Below, piece by piece: positions 35,124-43,084 of a stretch of 64,000 bases of DNA; within the stretch, counting starts at the first letter, position 1; every line of letters begins with the position of its first letter. Position numbers and translations under genes: made by a program. The DNA lies in assembly GCF_014648255.1 (NCBI RefSeq), contig NZ_BMQT01000006.1, forward strand, positions 186,001 to 250,000, read 5' to 3'. Origin of the DNA: Nocardioides albus (GTDB lineage Bacteria; Actinomycetota; Actinomycetes; Propionibacteriales; Nocardioidaceae). Under the pieces are notes generated by a model, which made no database searches, was not told the DNA's origin, and saw only the letters and a program-made list of their open reading frames with translations.

Positions 35124-35180
35124 GAAGTGGTCGATTTGGGCTCTCGGAGTCGCTGGGTCCGGGCCCAGATCGACCACTTC
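35124..35180. repeat. Long inverted repeat after vapC
   Basis: 18-base arms (35124-35141, 35163-35180; outer ends GAAGTGGTCGAT and ATCGACCACTTC) with one mismatch and a 21-base loop, in the convergent gap between vapC and the beta-propeller gene. It may terminate both. Confidence 0.65.
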
Positions 35181-35187
35181 TCCAGTC

Positions 35188-36255
35188 TCACACCTTCGCG
35201 GCCCTGACCACCATCACATCCGGGATGTCGCGGAGGATCTCGCGCCAGGTCTCCCCGGCGTCGGCGGAGGCCCAGACCGAGCCGTTGCGGGCGCCGAAGT
35301 AGACCCCGGCGGTCTCGTGGTCGTCGGCGCACATCGCGTCGCGCATGACGCCCACGTAGAAGTGGTCGGGCAGGCCCGAGTCGAGGGCTTCCCAGTGGTC
35401 GCCGGCGTCGCGTGAGCGCCATACGATCGGCTTGGCCTCCGGCGGGTAGCGCGACTCGCCGGCGCCGATCGGGAAGGTGAAGATCGTGTCGGGCTCCTTG
35501 GGGTGGACCACCATCGCGAAGCCGAAGTCGGTGGGCAGGCCGTCGGCGATCGACTTCCACGACGAGCCCTCATCGTCGGAACGGTAGACACCGCCGTGGT
35601 TCTGCAGATAGAGCCGCTCCGGGCGGGACGGGTGACGAGCGACCTTGTGCACGCACTGGCCGAACTCGGGGTACTGCTGCCCCTCGGGGAGGAAGACGGC
35701 GATGATGCCGTTGTTGCGGGCCTCCCAGGCCTCCCCGCCGTCGCGGGTCTGGTAGACGCCGCCGGTCGAGATCGCGGCCGTCACCGAGTCAGGGTCGGTG
35801 GGGTGCGGCAGGATCGTGTGGAACGCCTGCCCGCCGAACCCCTCGCTCCACTCGGTGCGGTGCGGGTGGTTCCAGAGCCCGCGGACGAGCTCGAAGGAGG
35901 CGCCGCTGTCGCGAGACCGGAAGATCGCACCCGGCTCGACACCGGCCCAGATCGTGCCCTCCGGCAGGCCCGGCTGGAGCTGCCAGACCCGGGCCAGGCT
36001 CGCGTCGACGTCCTCGGGGAACGACATCGAGGTCTCGGTCCAGGTCTTGCCGCCGTCGGCGGAGGCGCGCACCAGCGCACCCAGCCACAGCGAGGAGCAT
36101 CCGGCAAGGACTCGCCCGGTCCCGGGCTCGATCATGGCGGAGTAGATCTCCTCCATGTCATGGTGCGGACCGGTGAACTCCCAGTCCTGCCGGGCGTCGT
36201 CGGAGCGCCCCATCCACAGACCCTTACGGGTCCCGACCAGCAGTTGCGTACCCAT
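35188..36255 (-). CDS. BNR-repeat beta-propeller (sialidase-like) protein
   Basis: A 355-residue protein starting MGTQLLVGTRKGLW (ATG 36255). It carries at least five bacterial-neuraminidase-like repeats of the S-x-D-x-G-x-x-W type: SADGGKTWTE, SRDSGASFEL, TRDGGEAWEA, SDDEGSSWKS, SRDAGDHWEA, SADAGETWRE, evenly spaced as propeller blades. No signal peptide and no catalytic Arg triad stand out, so it is probably not an active sialidase. Related propellers are annotated as glycosyl-hydrolase-like or exo-alpha-sialidase-like proteins of unknown role. Confidence 0.78.
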   Translation of the reverse strand: MGTQLLVGTRKGLWMGRSDDARQDWEFTGPHHDMEEIYSAMIEPGTGRVLAGCSSLWLGALVRASADGGKTWTETSMSFPEDVDASLARVWQLQPGLPEGTIWAGVEPGAIFRSRDSGASFELVRGLWNHPHRTEWSEGFGGQAFHTILPHPTDPDSVTAAISTGGVYQTRDGGEAWEARNNGIIAVFLPEGQQYPEFGQCVHKVARHPSRPERLYLQNHGGVYRSDDEGSSWKSIADGLPTDFGFAMVVHPKEPDTIFTFPIGAGESRYPPEAKPIVWRSRDAGDHWEALDSGLPDHFYVGVMRDAMCADDHETAGVYFGARNGSVWASADAGETWREILRDIPDVMVVRAAKV

Positions 36256-36393
36256 GATTCCAGCATCCACCCGCTCGCCGTCTGTGGCCAGGAGATTTCA
36301 GCGAAAGAACGTCGAAGGAAAACATCTTGCCTCGGTGACGCCGGCCGGGCCCGGTTGTTCGGCCTGGGACCACCGAGCCCCTAGCCTGAAGTC

Positions 36394-37161
36394 ATGACCA
36401 GACCTGTTGCCTGGGAGACGTTCACCGCGATCCTCTTCGACCTCGACGGCGTGATCACGCCGACCGCGGTCGTGCACATGCGTGCGTGGGAGGAGATGTT
36501 CAACGCCTACCTGCAGGAGAAGACTCCGGGAGCGCCGGCCTACACCGACCAGGACTACTTCGCGTACGTCGACGGCAAGCCGCGCTACGACGGCGTGCGT
36601 GACTTCCTCGCCTCCCGCGACATCCGGCTTCCCGAGGGCACACCGGACGACGCGCCCGAGCTCGAGACCGTCTGTGGCCTCGGCAACCGGAAGAACAACG
36701 CCTTCAACCTGGTGCTCGAGCGTGACGGCGTGGAGGCCTACCCCGGCTCGGTGGAGTTCCTCGACTACCTCGCCACCCTCGACGTCCGGCTCGGCGTGGT
36801 GTCCTCGTCGGTCAACGCGCCGACCGTGCTGAAGGCCGCCGGGCTGCTGGACCGATTCGAGACGGTCGTCTCGGGAGCCGTCGCAGACGAGCAGGGCCTG
36901 CCCGGCAAGCCTGCACCGGACACGTTCGTCTACGCCGGTAAGGTCTTGGGAGCCACCCCGAGCGAGGCCGTCGTCCTGGAGGACGCCGTCTCCGGGGTGC
37001 GCGCCGGCAAGGCAGGAGATTTTGCGCTCGTCGTCGGGGTGGACCGTGGCGCCGGCCACGACACCCTCACGGCCGCCGGCGCCAGTCTCGTCGTATCCGA
37101 CCTTGCTGAACTCGTACCTGATCGGCACAGTCCAGACCCTGCTCGAGGAGCCCAGCAGTGA
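36394..37161 (+). CDS. HAD hydrolase, beta-phosphoglucomutase-like
   Basis: A 255-residue HAD protein. Nucleophile motif FDLDGVITPT (about residues 15-24), motif II LGVVSSSVNA, motif III/IV KPAPDTFVYAGKVLG and VVLEDAVSGVRAGKAG. The helical cap after motif I fits beta-phosphoglucomutase. It overlaps the GH65 phosphorylase gene by 4 bases; together they would turn an alpha-linked disaccharide into glucose 6-phosphate through beta-glucose 1-phosphate. Confidence 0.85.
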   Translation: MTRPVAWETFTAILFDLDGVITPTAVVHMRAWEEMFNAYLQEKTPGAPAYTDQDYFAYVDGKPRYDGVRDFLASRDIRLPEGTPDDAPELETVCGLGNRKNNAFNLVLERDGVEAYPGSVEFLDYLATLDVRLGVVSSSVNAPTVLKAAGLLDRFETVVSGAVADEQGLPGKPAPDTFVYAGKVLGATPSEAVVLEDAVSGVRAGKAGDFALVVGVDRGAGHDTLTAAGASLVVSDLAELVPDRHSPDPARGAQQ

Positions 37162-39812
37162 AGACCAACGTCGGCCCGAACCCCCTGGACCGGGCCCGTT
37201 ACCCCATCGACCCGTGGCGGCTGGTGGAGACCAGCTACTCCCCCGACGACCTCGGCCTGACCGAGACGATCTTCAGCGTCGCCAACGGCTATCTAGGCAT
37301 GCGCGGCACCCCTGAGGAGGGGCGCCCGACCTACGCGCACGGCACGTTCATCAACGGTTTCCACGAGACCTGGCCGATCCGCCACGCCGAGAACGCCTAC
37401 GGCTTCGCCAAGACCGGCCAGACCATCGTCAACGCCCCCGACGCCAAGATCATGAAGATCTACGTCGACGACGAGCCGCTGACCTTCGGCACCTCGGACC
37501 TGGAGGAGTACGAGCGGGTGCTCGACTTCCGCGAGGGCATGCTGCGACGGCATCTGGTGTGGCGTACGCCCTCGGGCAAGCGGGTCGCGATCAAGACGAC
37601 CCGGATGGTGTCGATGACACAGCGCCACCTCGCGATCCAGACCCTGGAGATCACGATGCTGAGCGGCTCGGCGCCGATCGTGGTCTCGTCCCAGCTGCTC
37701 AACCGCCAGGACGGCAAGGACGAGTACCACGTCCCGTCGGCGGCACTGGGCGAGGGCATGGACCCACGCCGGTCGACCTCTTTCGACACCCGCGTCCTGA
37801 TCCCACAGCTGTCGGCCGCCGACGAGGAGCAGATGACCCTCGGCTACCGGTGCGCCAACTCGGGGATGACGATCGCCGTCAGTGCCGCTCACCAGATCGA
37901 CACCCCGGACCCGATCGAGACCATCGTTCGCGCCGAGGACGACCTGGCCAAGACGGTCTTCCGGGTCGATGCGACCGAGGGCAGCACGCTGCGGTTGCAG
38001 AAGACGGTGGCGTACCACACCTCCCGTGGAGTGCCGGTGCGCGAGTTGGCCGAACGCTGCGAACGTACGCTCGACCGGGCGATCCGGCTGGGGGTCAGCC
38101 ACTTCGAGCGCGACCAGCGCACCTGGTACGACGAGTTCTGGTCGGCCGCCGACGTCGAGATCTCCGCGGCTCGTGCGGAGGACGACGAGGACATCGCCGC
38201 AGCTCAGCAGGCGACCCGGTTCAACCTGTTCTCGCTGGCTCAGGCGACGGCCCGCACCGACGGGCTCGGCGTCCCCGCGAAGGGCGTCACCGGCTCGGGC
38301 TACGAGGGGCACTACTTCTGGGATACGGAGTGCTACGTCATCCCGTTCCTCTGCTACACCCAGCCAGAAGTTGCCCGCAACGTGATGCACGCCCGCTCGG
38401 TGATGCTTCCGGCGGCCCGGCAGCGGGCGCTGGAGATGGCGGCGAAGGGCGCGCTGTTCGCGTGGCGCACGATCAACGGGCAGGAGGCCTCGGCCTACTA
38501 CGCGGCCGGCACGGCGCAGGTGCACATCGACGCCGACATCGCCTTCGCGCTGATGAAGTACGTCTACGCGACCGGCGACACGGGCTATCTCATCCGCGAG
38601 GGCGTCGACATCCTGGTCGAGACCTCGCGGATGTGGGCCGACCTGGGCTTCTGGCGCCACAACGGCGAGCCGTCCTTCCACATCCACGGGGTGACCGGGC
38701 CGGACGAGTACACCACGGTGGTCAACAACAACCTGTTCACCAACGTGATGGCCCGCTACAACCTGGAGAAGGCTGTCGAGACCATCGAGATGCTCCGGAC
38801 GGAGTATCCGCGCGAGCACGCGCAGGTCATGGGTCGGCTCGACGTCTCCCCGGAGGAGGTCGAGGAGTGGGCGCGCTGCGCTGCCGCGATGCACATCCCC
38901 TACGACGAGGGGCTGGGGATCCACCCGCAGGACGACAACTTCCTCGACCGTGAGGTGTGGGACCTGCCCAACACCCCCGACGAGGTACGCCCCCTGCTGC
39001 TGCACTACCACCCGCTGGTCATCTACCGGTTCCAGGTGCTCAAGCAGACCGACGTGGTGCTCGCCCTCTTCCAGCAGGGCAACCGCTTCACGCCTGCCGA
39101 GAAGCGGGCCGACTTCGAGTACTACGACCCGATCACGACGGGTGACTCTTCGCTGTCGGCGGTCGTGCAGTCGATCATGGCGGCCGAGGTGGGCTACCAG
39201 GAAGACGCGCTGCGCTACTTCTACGACTCCTTGTACGTCGACCTGCACAACATGCACGGCAACACCGTCGACGGGATGCACATCGCGTCCACCGGCGGCG
39301 TGTGGGGCGGGCTGGCGTTCGGCTTCGGCGGGATGCGCGACTACGACGGCAAGCTCTCCTTCGACCCGCGGCTGCCGGCCGAGTGGGGCTCGCTGGTCTT
39401 CCGGGTCCAGTGGCACTCGACCCGGATGCAGGTCGCGCTGGCTCGTGATCAGATCGTGTTCACGGTCGTGGACACTCCCGGCGAGGAGTTCGACATCCCG
39501 ATCAGCGTCCGTGGCGAGGAGTTCGTGGTCTCCAAGGGCGCCCCGGTCGTCGTGCCGCTCGCCGACCAAGGGCCGCGGATCGGCACCCACCTGGACGAGG
39601 AGCCGCCAGGCGGTGTCCGCTCCGACGGGTCGAAGATCACCGCCACCGTACCGACGCCGATCCCGCCGGAGGTCTACGAGCAGGAGCACATCGAGCAGAT
39701 CGAGCACGCGGTGGTCCCGAGCGACGGATCACGCGGGTCCGAGCGGCTCGCCGAGGAGGCCAACAAGGCGGTCAACCTCTCCAACATCTCGCAGACGGAC
39801 TCGGCGCAGTAG
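37158..39812 (+). CDS. Glycoside hydrolase family 65 disaccharide phosphorylase
   Basis: An 884-residue GH65 enzyme. N-terminal beta-sandwich (ETIFSVANGYLGMRG), then the (alpha/alpha)6 barrel with GYEGHYFWDTECYV, and general-acid Glu in GVTGPDEYTT at about residue 514. The phosphate loop is around TGDSSLSAVVQSIMAAEVG, and the C-terminal beta-domain ends near 800. The last 80 or so residues are a charged, low-complexity tail beyond the usual length. It phosphorolyses maltose, trehalose or a related alpha-glucobiose; sequence alone does not say which. Confidence 0.88.
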   Translation: MKTNVGPNPLDRARYPIDPWRLVETSYSPDDLGLTETIFSVANGYLGMRGTPEEGRPTYAHGTFINGFHETWPIRHAENAYGFAKTGQTIVNAPDAKIMKIYVDDEPLTFGTSDLEEYERVLDFREGMLRRHLVWRTPSGKRVAIKTTRMVSMTQRHLAIQTLEITMLSGSAPIVVSSQLLNRQDGKDEYHVPSAALGEGMDPRRSTSFDTRVLIPQLSAADEEQMTLGYRCANSGMTIAVSAAHQIDTPDPIETIVRAEDDLAKTVFRVDATEGSTLRLQKTVAYHTSRGVPVRELAERCERTLDRAIRLGVSHFERDQRTWYDEFWSAADVEISAARAEDDEDIAAAQQATRFNLFSLAQATARTDGLGVPAKGVTGSGYEGHYFWDTECYVIPFLCYTQPEVARNVMHARSVMLPAARQRALEMAAKGALFAWRTINGQEASAYYAAGTAQVHIDADIAFALMKYVYATGDTGYLIREGVDILVETSRMWADLGFWRHNGEPSFHIHGVTGPDEYTTVVNNNLFTNVMARYNLEKAVETIEMLRTEYPREHAQVMGRLDVSPEEVEEWARCAAAMHIPYDEGLGIHPQDDNFLDREVWDLPNTPDEVRPLLLHYHPLVIYRFQVLKQTDVVLALFQQGNRFTPAEKRADFEYYDPITTGDSSLSAVVQSIMAAEVGYQEDALRYFYDSLYVDLHNMHGNTVDGMHIASTGGVWGGLAFGFGGMRDYDGKLSFDPRLPAEWGSLVFRVQWHSTRMQVALARDQIVFTVVDTPGEEFDIPISVRGEEFVVSKGAPVVVPLADQGPRIGTHLDEEPPGGVRSDGSKITATVPTPIPPEVYEQEHIEQIEHAVVPSDGSRGSERLAEEANKAVNLSNISQTDSAQ

Positions 39813-39841
39813 CGCCCTTTACCTCGCCCTAGACTGACCGG

Positions 39842-40741
39842 GTGGTCACCCGCTTCTCAACCGGCAGCGTTTCTCTCCGGACGAGGCTGGCCCACCCGGT
39901 CGTCCTGGTCCTGATCGGGATCGCGTCGGTGCAGGTCGGCGCGACGTTCGCCAAGTCGCTCTTCGACGAGGTGACCCCGACCGCGATGGTGTGGCTGCGG
40001 CTGTCGCTGTCCGCGCTGATCCTGCTGGCGATCACCCGGCCCCGGATCCGTGGCCTCGCGCGCCGCGACTGGCTGGTCGTGGTCGCCTTCGGCGCGTCGC
40101 TGGGGCTGATGAACTGGGCGATCTATCAGGCCTTCGCCCGACTCCCGATCGGGATCGCGGTCACCATCGAGTTCATCGGCCCGCTCACGATCGCCCTGGT
40201 CACCTCCCGGCGCGCCCGTGACCTGGTCTGGGTCGCCCTCGCGGCCGCTGGCGTCGTGCTGCTCGGTCTCGAGCCCGGCCGGATCTCGATACCGGGGGTG
40301 CTGTTCGCCCTGCTCGCGGGGGTCTGCTGGGCTGCGTACATCATGTTGTCGAAGGCGACCGGAGCACGCTGGGAGGGGCTCGACGGGCTCGCCCTGGCCT
40401 CGACTGTCGCGGCGGTTGCGCTGACCCCTGCTGCGATGGCGTACGCCGATGGGCTGGGGTCTCCGCACGTGTGGCTGGTGGGGCTGATGGTCGGCCTGAT
40501 GTCCTCGGTGGTGCCGTACTCCCTCGACCTCGTCGCGTTGCGTTCGATCAAGTCGGGGCTCTACGCGATCCTGATGTCGCTCGAACCGGCCGCCGGCGCG
40601 CTCGCCGCGATCCTGATCCTCCACGAAGGGCTCTCGGCCCTGCAATGGCTGGCCATCGCCTGTGTCGTGGTCGCCTCGGCGGGGGCGACCCGGACCGGAA
40701 AACCGGAGCATCACGTGCCCGCGGAGTCGACGCCGGCGTGA
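39842..40741 (+). CDS. EamA/DMT-family exporter (RhtA-like)
   Basis: A 299-residue ten-helix drug/metabolite transporter with two repeated five-helix halves (second starts ISIPGVLFALLAGVCWAAYIMLSK). The halves end with SLEPAAGALAAILILHE, the conserved pair of the RhtA branch. The family exports amino acids such as threonine and homoserine. GTG 39842 lies 29 bases past the GH65 stop. Confidence 0.85.
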   Translation: MVTRFSTGSVSLRTRLAHPVVLVLIGIASVQVGATFAKSLFDEVTPTAMVWLRLSLSALILLAITRPRIRGLARRDWLVVVAFGASLGLMNWAIYQAFARLPIGIAVTIEFIGPLTIALVTSRRARDLVWVALAAAGVVLLGLEPGRISIPGVLFALLAGVCWAAYIMLSKATGARWEGLDGLALASTVAAVALTPAAMAYADGLGSPHVWLVGLMVGLMSSVVPYSLDLVALRSIKSGLYAILMSLEPAAGALAAILILHEGLSALQWLAIACVVVASAGATRTGKPEHHVPAESTPA

Positions 40742-40800
40742 ACTGGACGCGGATGGTGCCGCGTTTCACACAACCGACATCGGAACGTCACTGACTCCGA

Positions 40801-41133
40801 ATGTTCATGTCACTACAATTCGGTGACAACTCCCCCTCCCTCCGCTCGGTCTCGTCTGTCTCTGGAGTTGCTCCGTTGTCCTCCATCACCACGCCCGTAC
40901 CCACCGCTGCCGCCGCCCAGGTGGCCGTTCTCTTCGCCGCCCGCGCCGCTGGCCGGATGGCCGGTCCGTTCCTGCGACCCGTCCAGCTGCTGATCGCCTG
41001 GCCGGTGGCTTCTCAGCTCGCTGCCCGGCACAACGCCAAGGTCGCCGAGCAGGAGCTCCTGCTGCGGCGTGCGGAGCGCGAGGAGGTCGAGCGCTTCCTC
41101 CAGCTGCTCGCTTCGGAGAGAATGTCTGTATGA
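40801..41133 (+). CDS. Small hypothetical protein upstream of a hydrolase
   Basis: A 110-residue frame with Ser/Thr-rich N terminus, an Ala-rich middle (about residues 36-65) and a charged helical end (AEQELLLRRAEREEVERFLQLL). The composition would allow a coiled coil. No family is recognised. Its stop codon is the first base triplet of the 21-bp GCGAGCG repeat, and the next gene starts 23 bases later. It is a plausible operon partner, but the start is uncertain. Confidence 0.5.
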   Translation: MFMSLQFGDNSPSLRSVSSVSGVAPLSSITTPVPTAAAAQVAVLFAARAAGRMAGPFLRPVQLLIAWPVASQLAARHNAKVAEQELLLRRAEREEVERFLQLLASERMSV

Positions 41134-41151
41134 GCGAGCGCCAGCGAGCGA
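41131..41151. repeat. GCGAGCG repeat, copy 1
   Basis: TGA + GCGAGCGCCAGCGAGCGA, beginning exactly with the stop codon of the small upstream gene and followed within five bases by the ATG of the hydrolase. A 20/21 match occurs at 52352-52372 on the other strand, again starting at a stop codon. Confidence 0.75.
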
Positions 41152-41155
41152 CCGC

Positions 41156-42079
41156 ATGACATTGCCGAAGGCGATCGCCGAGTCCACGGTCGCCTTCCGT
41201 GACGTGCTCTCCGACGACGGCACCCTGATCCGTGCCTGGACGAACGACCCCAAGGGCGTCATCGACGGGCCTACGGTGCTGCTGTGCAACGGCCTCGGCA
41301 CCAGCCCGTGGAACTGGCCAGCGCTGCTGCACACCTCCTGCGGCGTACGCGTCGTGTCCTGGCAGCACCGCGGCACCTCCGGTTCAGCACGCCCCACCGA
41401 CCCGGAGCAGACCACCTCGAGACACTTCGCCGAGGACGCGCTGTCGGTGATGGACGCCTTCGCCCTCTCTCGGCCGGTCGTGATGGGCTGGTCGATCGGG
41501 GTGAACACCGCCTTCGAGCTGGCCGCTGACCATCCCGAACGGGTCTCCGGTGTCTTCGGAGTCGCGGGGGTGCCCGGTGACACCTTCAAGTCGATGCTGG
41601 GACCGCTGCCCCTGCCCGCTCCGGCGGCCGCCATCCTCACCCGCACCGCGTCGAAGGTGCTTCGTCGCACCGGTTCCCTCATCACGCCCGTGGCGACCCG
41701 CCTCGACCTCGGCCCCCGGGCGATCGACCTGTTCTCGAGAGCCGGCCTGATCGGCAAGGTCCCCGATCCCGAGCTCGCCGCGGCAGCGCTGGCCGAGTTC
41801 CTGACCACTCCGGTCGAGTGGTACTTCCACCTCGCGCTGCGCACCTCTCAGCGCCGCTCGGTCTCACCCCGCCGGGTCAAGGTGCCGGTCGTGCTCGTCG
41901 CTGGCAGCCGGGACCTCATCGCCGGCTCGCGCCACATCTCCCAGGTCGCCGCCCGCGTCAAGAACGGCACCTTCGTCGAGCTCGACGGCACCCACTTCGT
42001 CCAGATGGAGCAGCCCGACCGCGTCCACCAGCTGCTGCTCGGCTTCCTCGCTCGCGTCGCCGAGCACCAGCGGGCCTGA
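41156..42079 (+). CDS. Alpha/beta hydrolase
   Basis: A 307-residue alpha/beta-hydrolase-fold protein. Oxyanion region LLCNGLGTSPWNW, nucleophile elbow MGWSIGVNT (Ser about residue 108), acid in VAGSRDLIAGS (Asp about 249) and His in ELDGTHFVQMEQP (about 276). A lid of about 70 residues (PLPLPAPAAAIL onward) lies between. Enzyme class cannot be fixed; the layout is that of esterases or haloalkane-type hydrolases. It follows the GCGAGCG repeat. Confidence 0.85.
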   Translation: MTLPKAIAESTVAFRDVLSDDGTLIRAWTNDPKGVIDGPTVLLCNGLGTSPWNWPALLHTSCGVRVVSWQHRGTSGSARPTDPEQTTSRHFAEDALSVMDAFALSRPVVMGWSIGVNTAFELAADHPERVSGVFGVAGVPGDTFKSMLGPLPLPAPAAAILTRTASKVLRRTGSLITPVATRLDLGPRAIDLFSRAGLIGKVPDPELAAAALAEFLTTPVEWYFHLALRTSQRRSVSPRRVKVPVVLVAGSRDLIAGSRHISQVAARVKNGTFVELDGTHFVQMEQPDRVHQLLLGFLARVAEHQRA

Positions 42080-42084
42080 CCAAC

Positions 42085-42320
42085 GCCGAGGCGTCACTCC
42101 GGTCGGCCGAGGCGTCAGTCGGTGCGGCCGCGGCGGGCTGTAACACGTCGTTCGTAGTACTACTCGCCCTATCGGAACGACCGGATAGTGCTACGAACGA
42201 CGTGTTACACGTGCGGCACCGGCCAGATCTCGACCGACATACGGTGACGCCTCGGCCGACGGGAGTGACTACTCGGCCGACCGGAGTGACGCCTCGGCCG
42301 ACGGGAGTGACGTCTCGGCG
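42085..42320. repeat. GTCGGCCGA-family array around a second inverted repeat
   Basis: The convergent gap between the hydrolase and the ECF S-component gene. The left part has forward units (CCGAGGCGTCACTCCGGTCGG), the right has four or so reverse units (CCGACGGGAGTGACGCCTCGG). The right array runs through the last 17 or so codons of the S-component gene. A different inverted repeat (42139-42209) is nested between the two. Confidence 0.8.
42139..42209. repeat. 23-bp inverted repeat nested in the array
   Basis: Arms 42139-42161 and 42187-42209 (outer ends TGTAACACGTCG and CGACGTGTTACA) with one mismatch and a 25-base loop. Less GC-rich than its surroundings. It is unlike the repeats that flank it and may be a small mobile insertion or a terminator. 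Confidence 0.7.
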
Positions 42321-43084
42321 GGGGTGATCATGGCGCGGCGAGCGGCTCGGCGCAGGGTGGCGAGGACGGCCGGGCCGAGGAGGGCGACGGCCACGGCGGT
42401 GGTGATCGCGCGCATCGTGTCCCAGCTGCTCGTCGAGGTGACCAGGGTGTAGCGCAGGAAGGTCGCCAGGTTCTCGCCCACCGCGGCACCGGGATCGTAG
42501 GAGAGGTTTCCGCTCCCTCCGGGCACCGTGACCCCGGTCAGCAGCGGCCAGCCCTGCAGGTTGAGGAGGAGCCCATAGGCGTACGAGGCGAAGATCCCGT
42601 ACGCCGCCAGCATGGCGATCTCGCGGCGACCGCCCGCGCGTGGCAGGAGGCCGGCGCCCATCGCGACCCAGGCGGCGCCGAGCATCTGATAGGGCAGCCA
42701 CGGCCCGACACCGGCGGTGACCAGGGCGGCGACGAACAGGCTCGTGCAGCCCAGGACGAAGCCGAAGGCGGGACCGAAGACGCGGCCGCCGAGGATCAGC
42801 ATGAAGAAGACGAGCTCCACGCCGCCGGTCCCGGCGGAGACGGCGCGCAGGACGGCCTCGATCGCGCTGAGCACACCCAGGACCGCGATCATCCGGGTGT
42901 CGATCCCACCCGCCGAGAGCTCGCTCAGGAGCACCACCAGCATCAGCGGCAGCAAGGCCAGGAAGATGAACGGCGGCTGCACCCGCTCGTAGCCGTGGAG
43001 CAGCAGCGGCCAGGCGAACATCATCAGCCCGGCCACGGAGATGATCGCGAGCAGGGCGGCCGTACGAGGTGAGAACCGGATCAT
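42269..43084 (-). CDS. ECF transporter substrate-binding (S) component, probably cobalamin
   Basis: A 271-residue membrane protein starting MIRFSPRTAALLAIISVAG (ATG 43084 overlaps the ATPase stop by 4 bases). About six hydrophobic segments, with the Ala/Gly-rich VELVFFMLILGGRVFGPAFGFVLG region typical of S components. It sits last in an operon headed by a cobalamin riboswitch, so I infer that it binds cobalamin or a corrinoid. The last 17 or so residues (AETSLPSAEASLRSAE) are translated from the intergenic repeat. Confidence 0.8.
   Translation of the reverse strand: MIRFSPRTAALLAIISVAGLMMFAWPLLLHGYERVQPPFIFLALLPLMLVVLLSELSAGGIDTRMIAVLGVLSAIEAVLRAVSAGTGGVELVFFMLILGGRVFGPAFGFVLGCTSLFVAALVTAGVGPWLPYQMLGAAWVAMGAGLLPRAGGRREIAMLAAYGIFASYAYGLLLNLQGWPLLTGVTVPGGSGNLSYDPGAAVGENLATFLRYTLVTSTSSWDTMRAITTAVAVALLGPAVLATLRRAARRAMITPAETSLPSAEASLRSAE

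Noticed and set aside
37293..39707. 804-codon frame opposite the GH65 gene
   Set aside because: Antisense to a well-supported enzyme with intact motifs; no recognisable domain in the antisense product.
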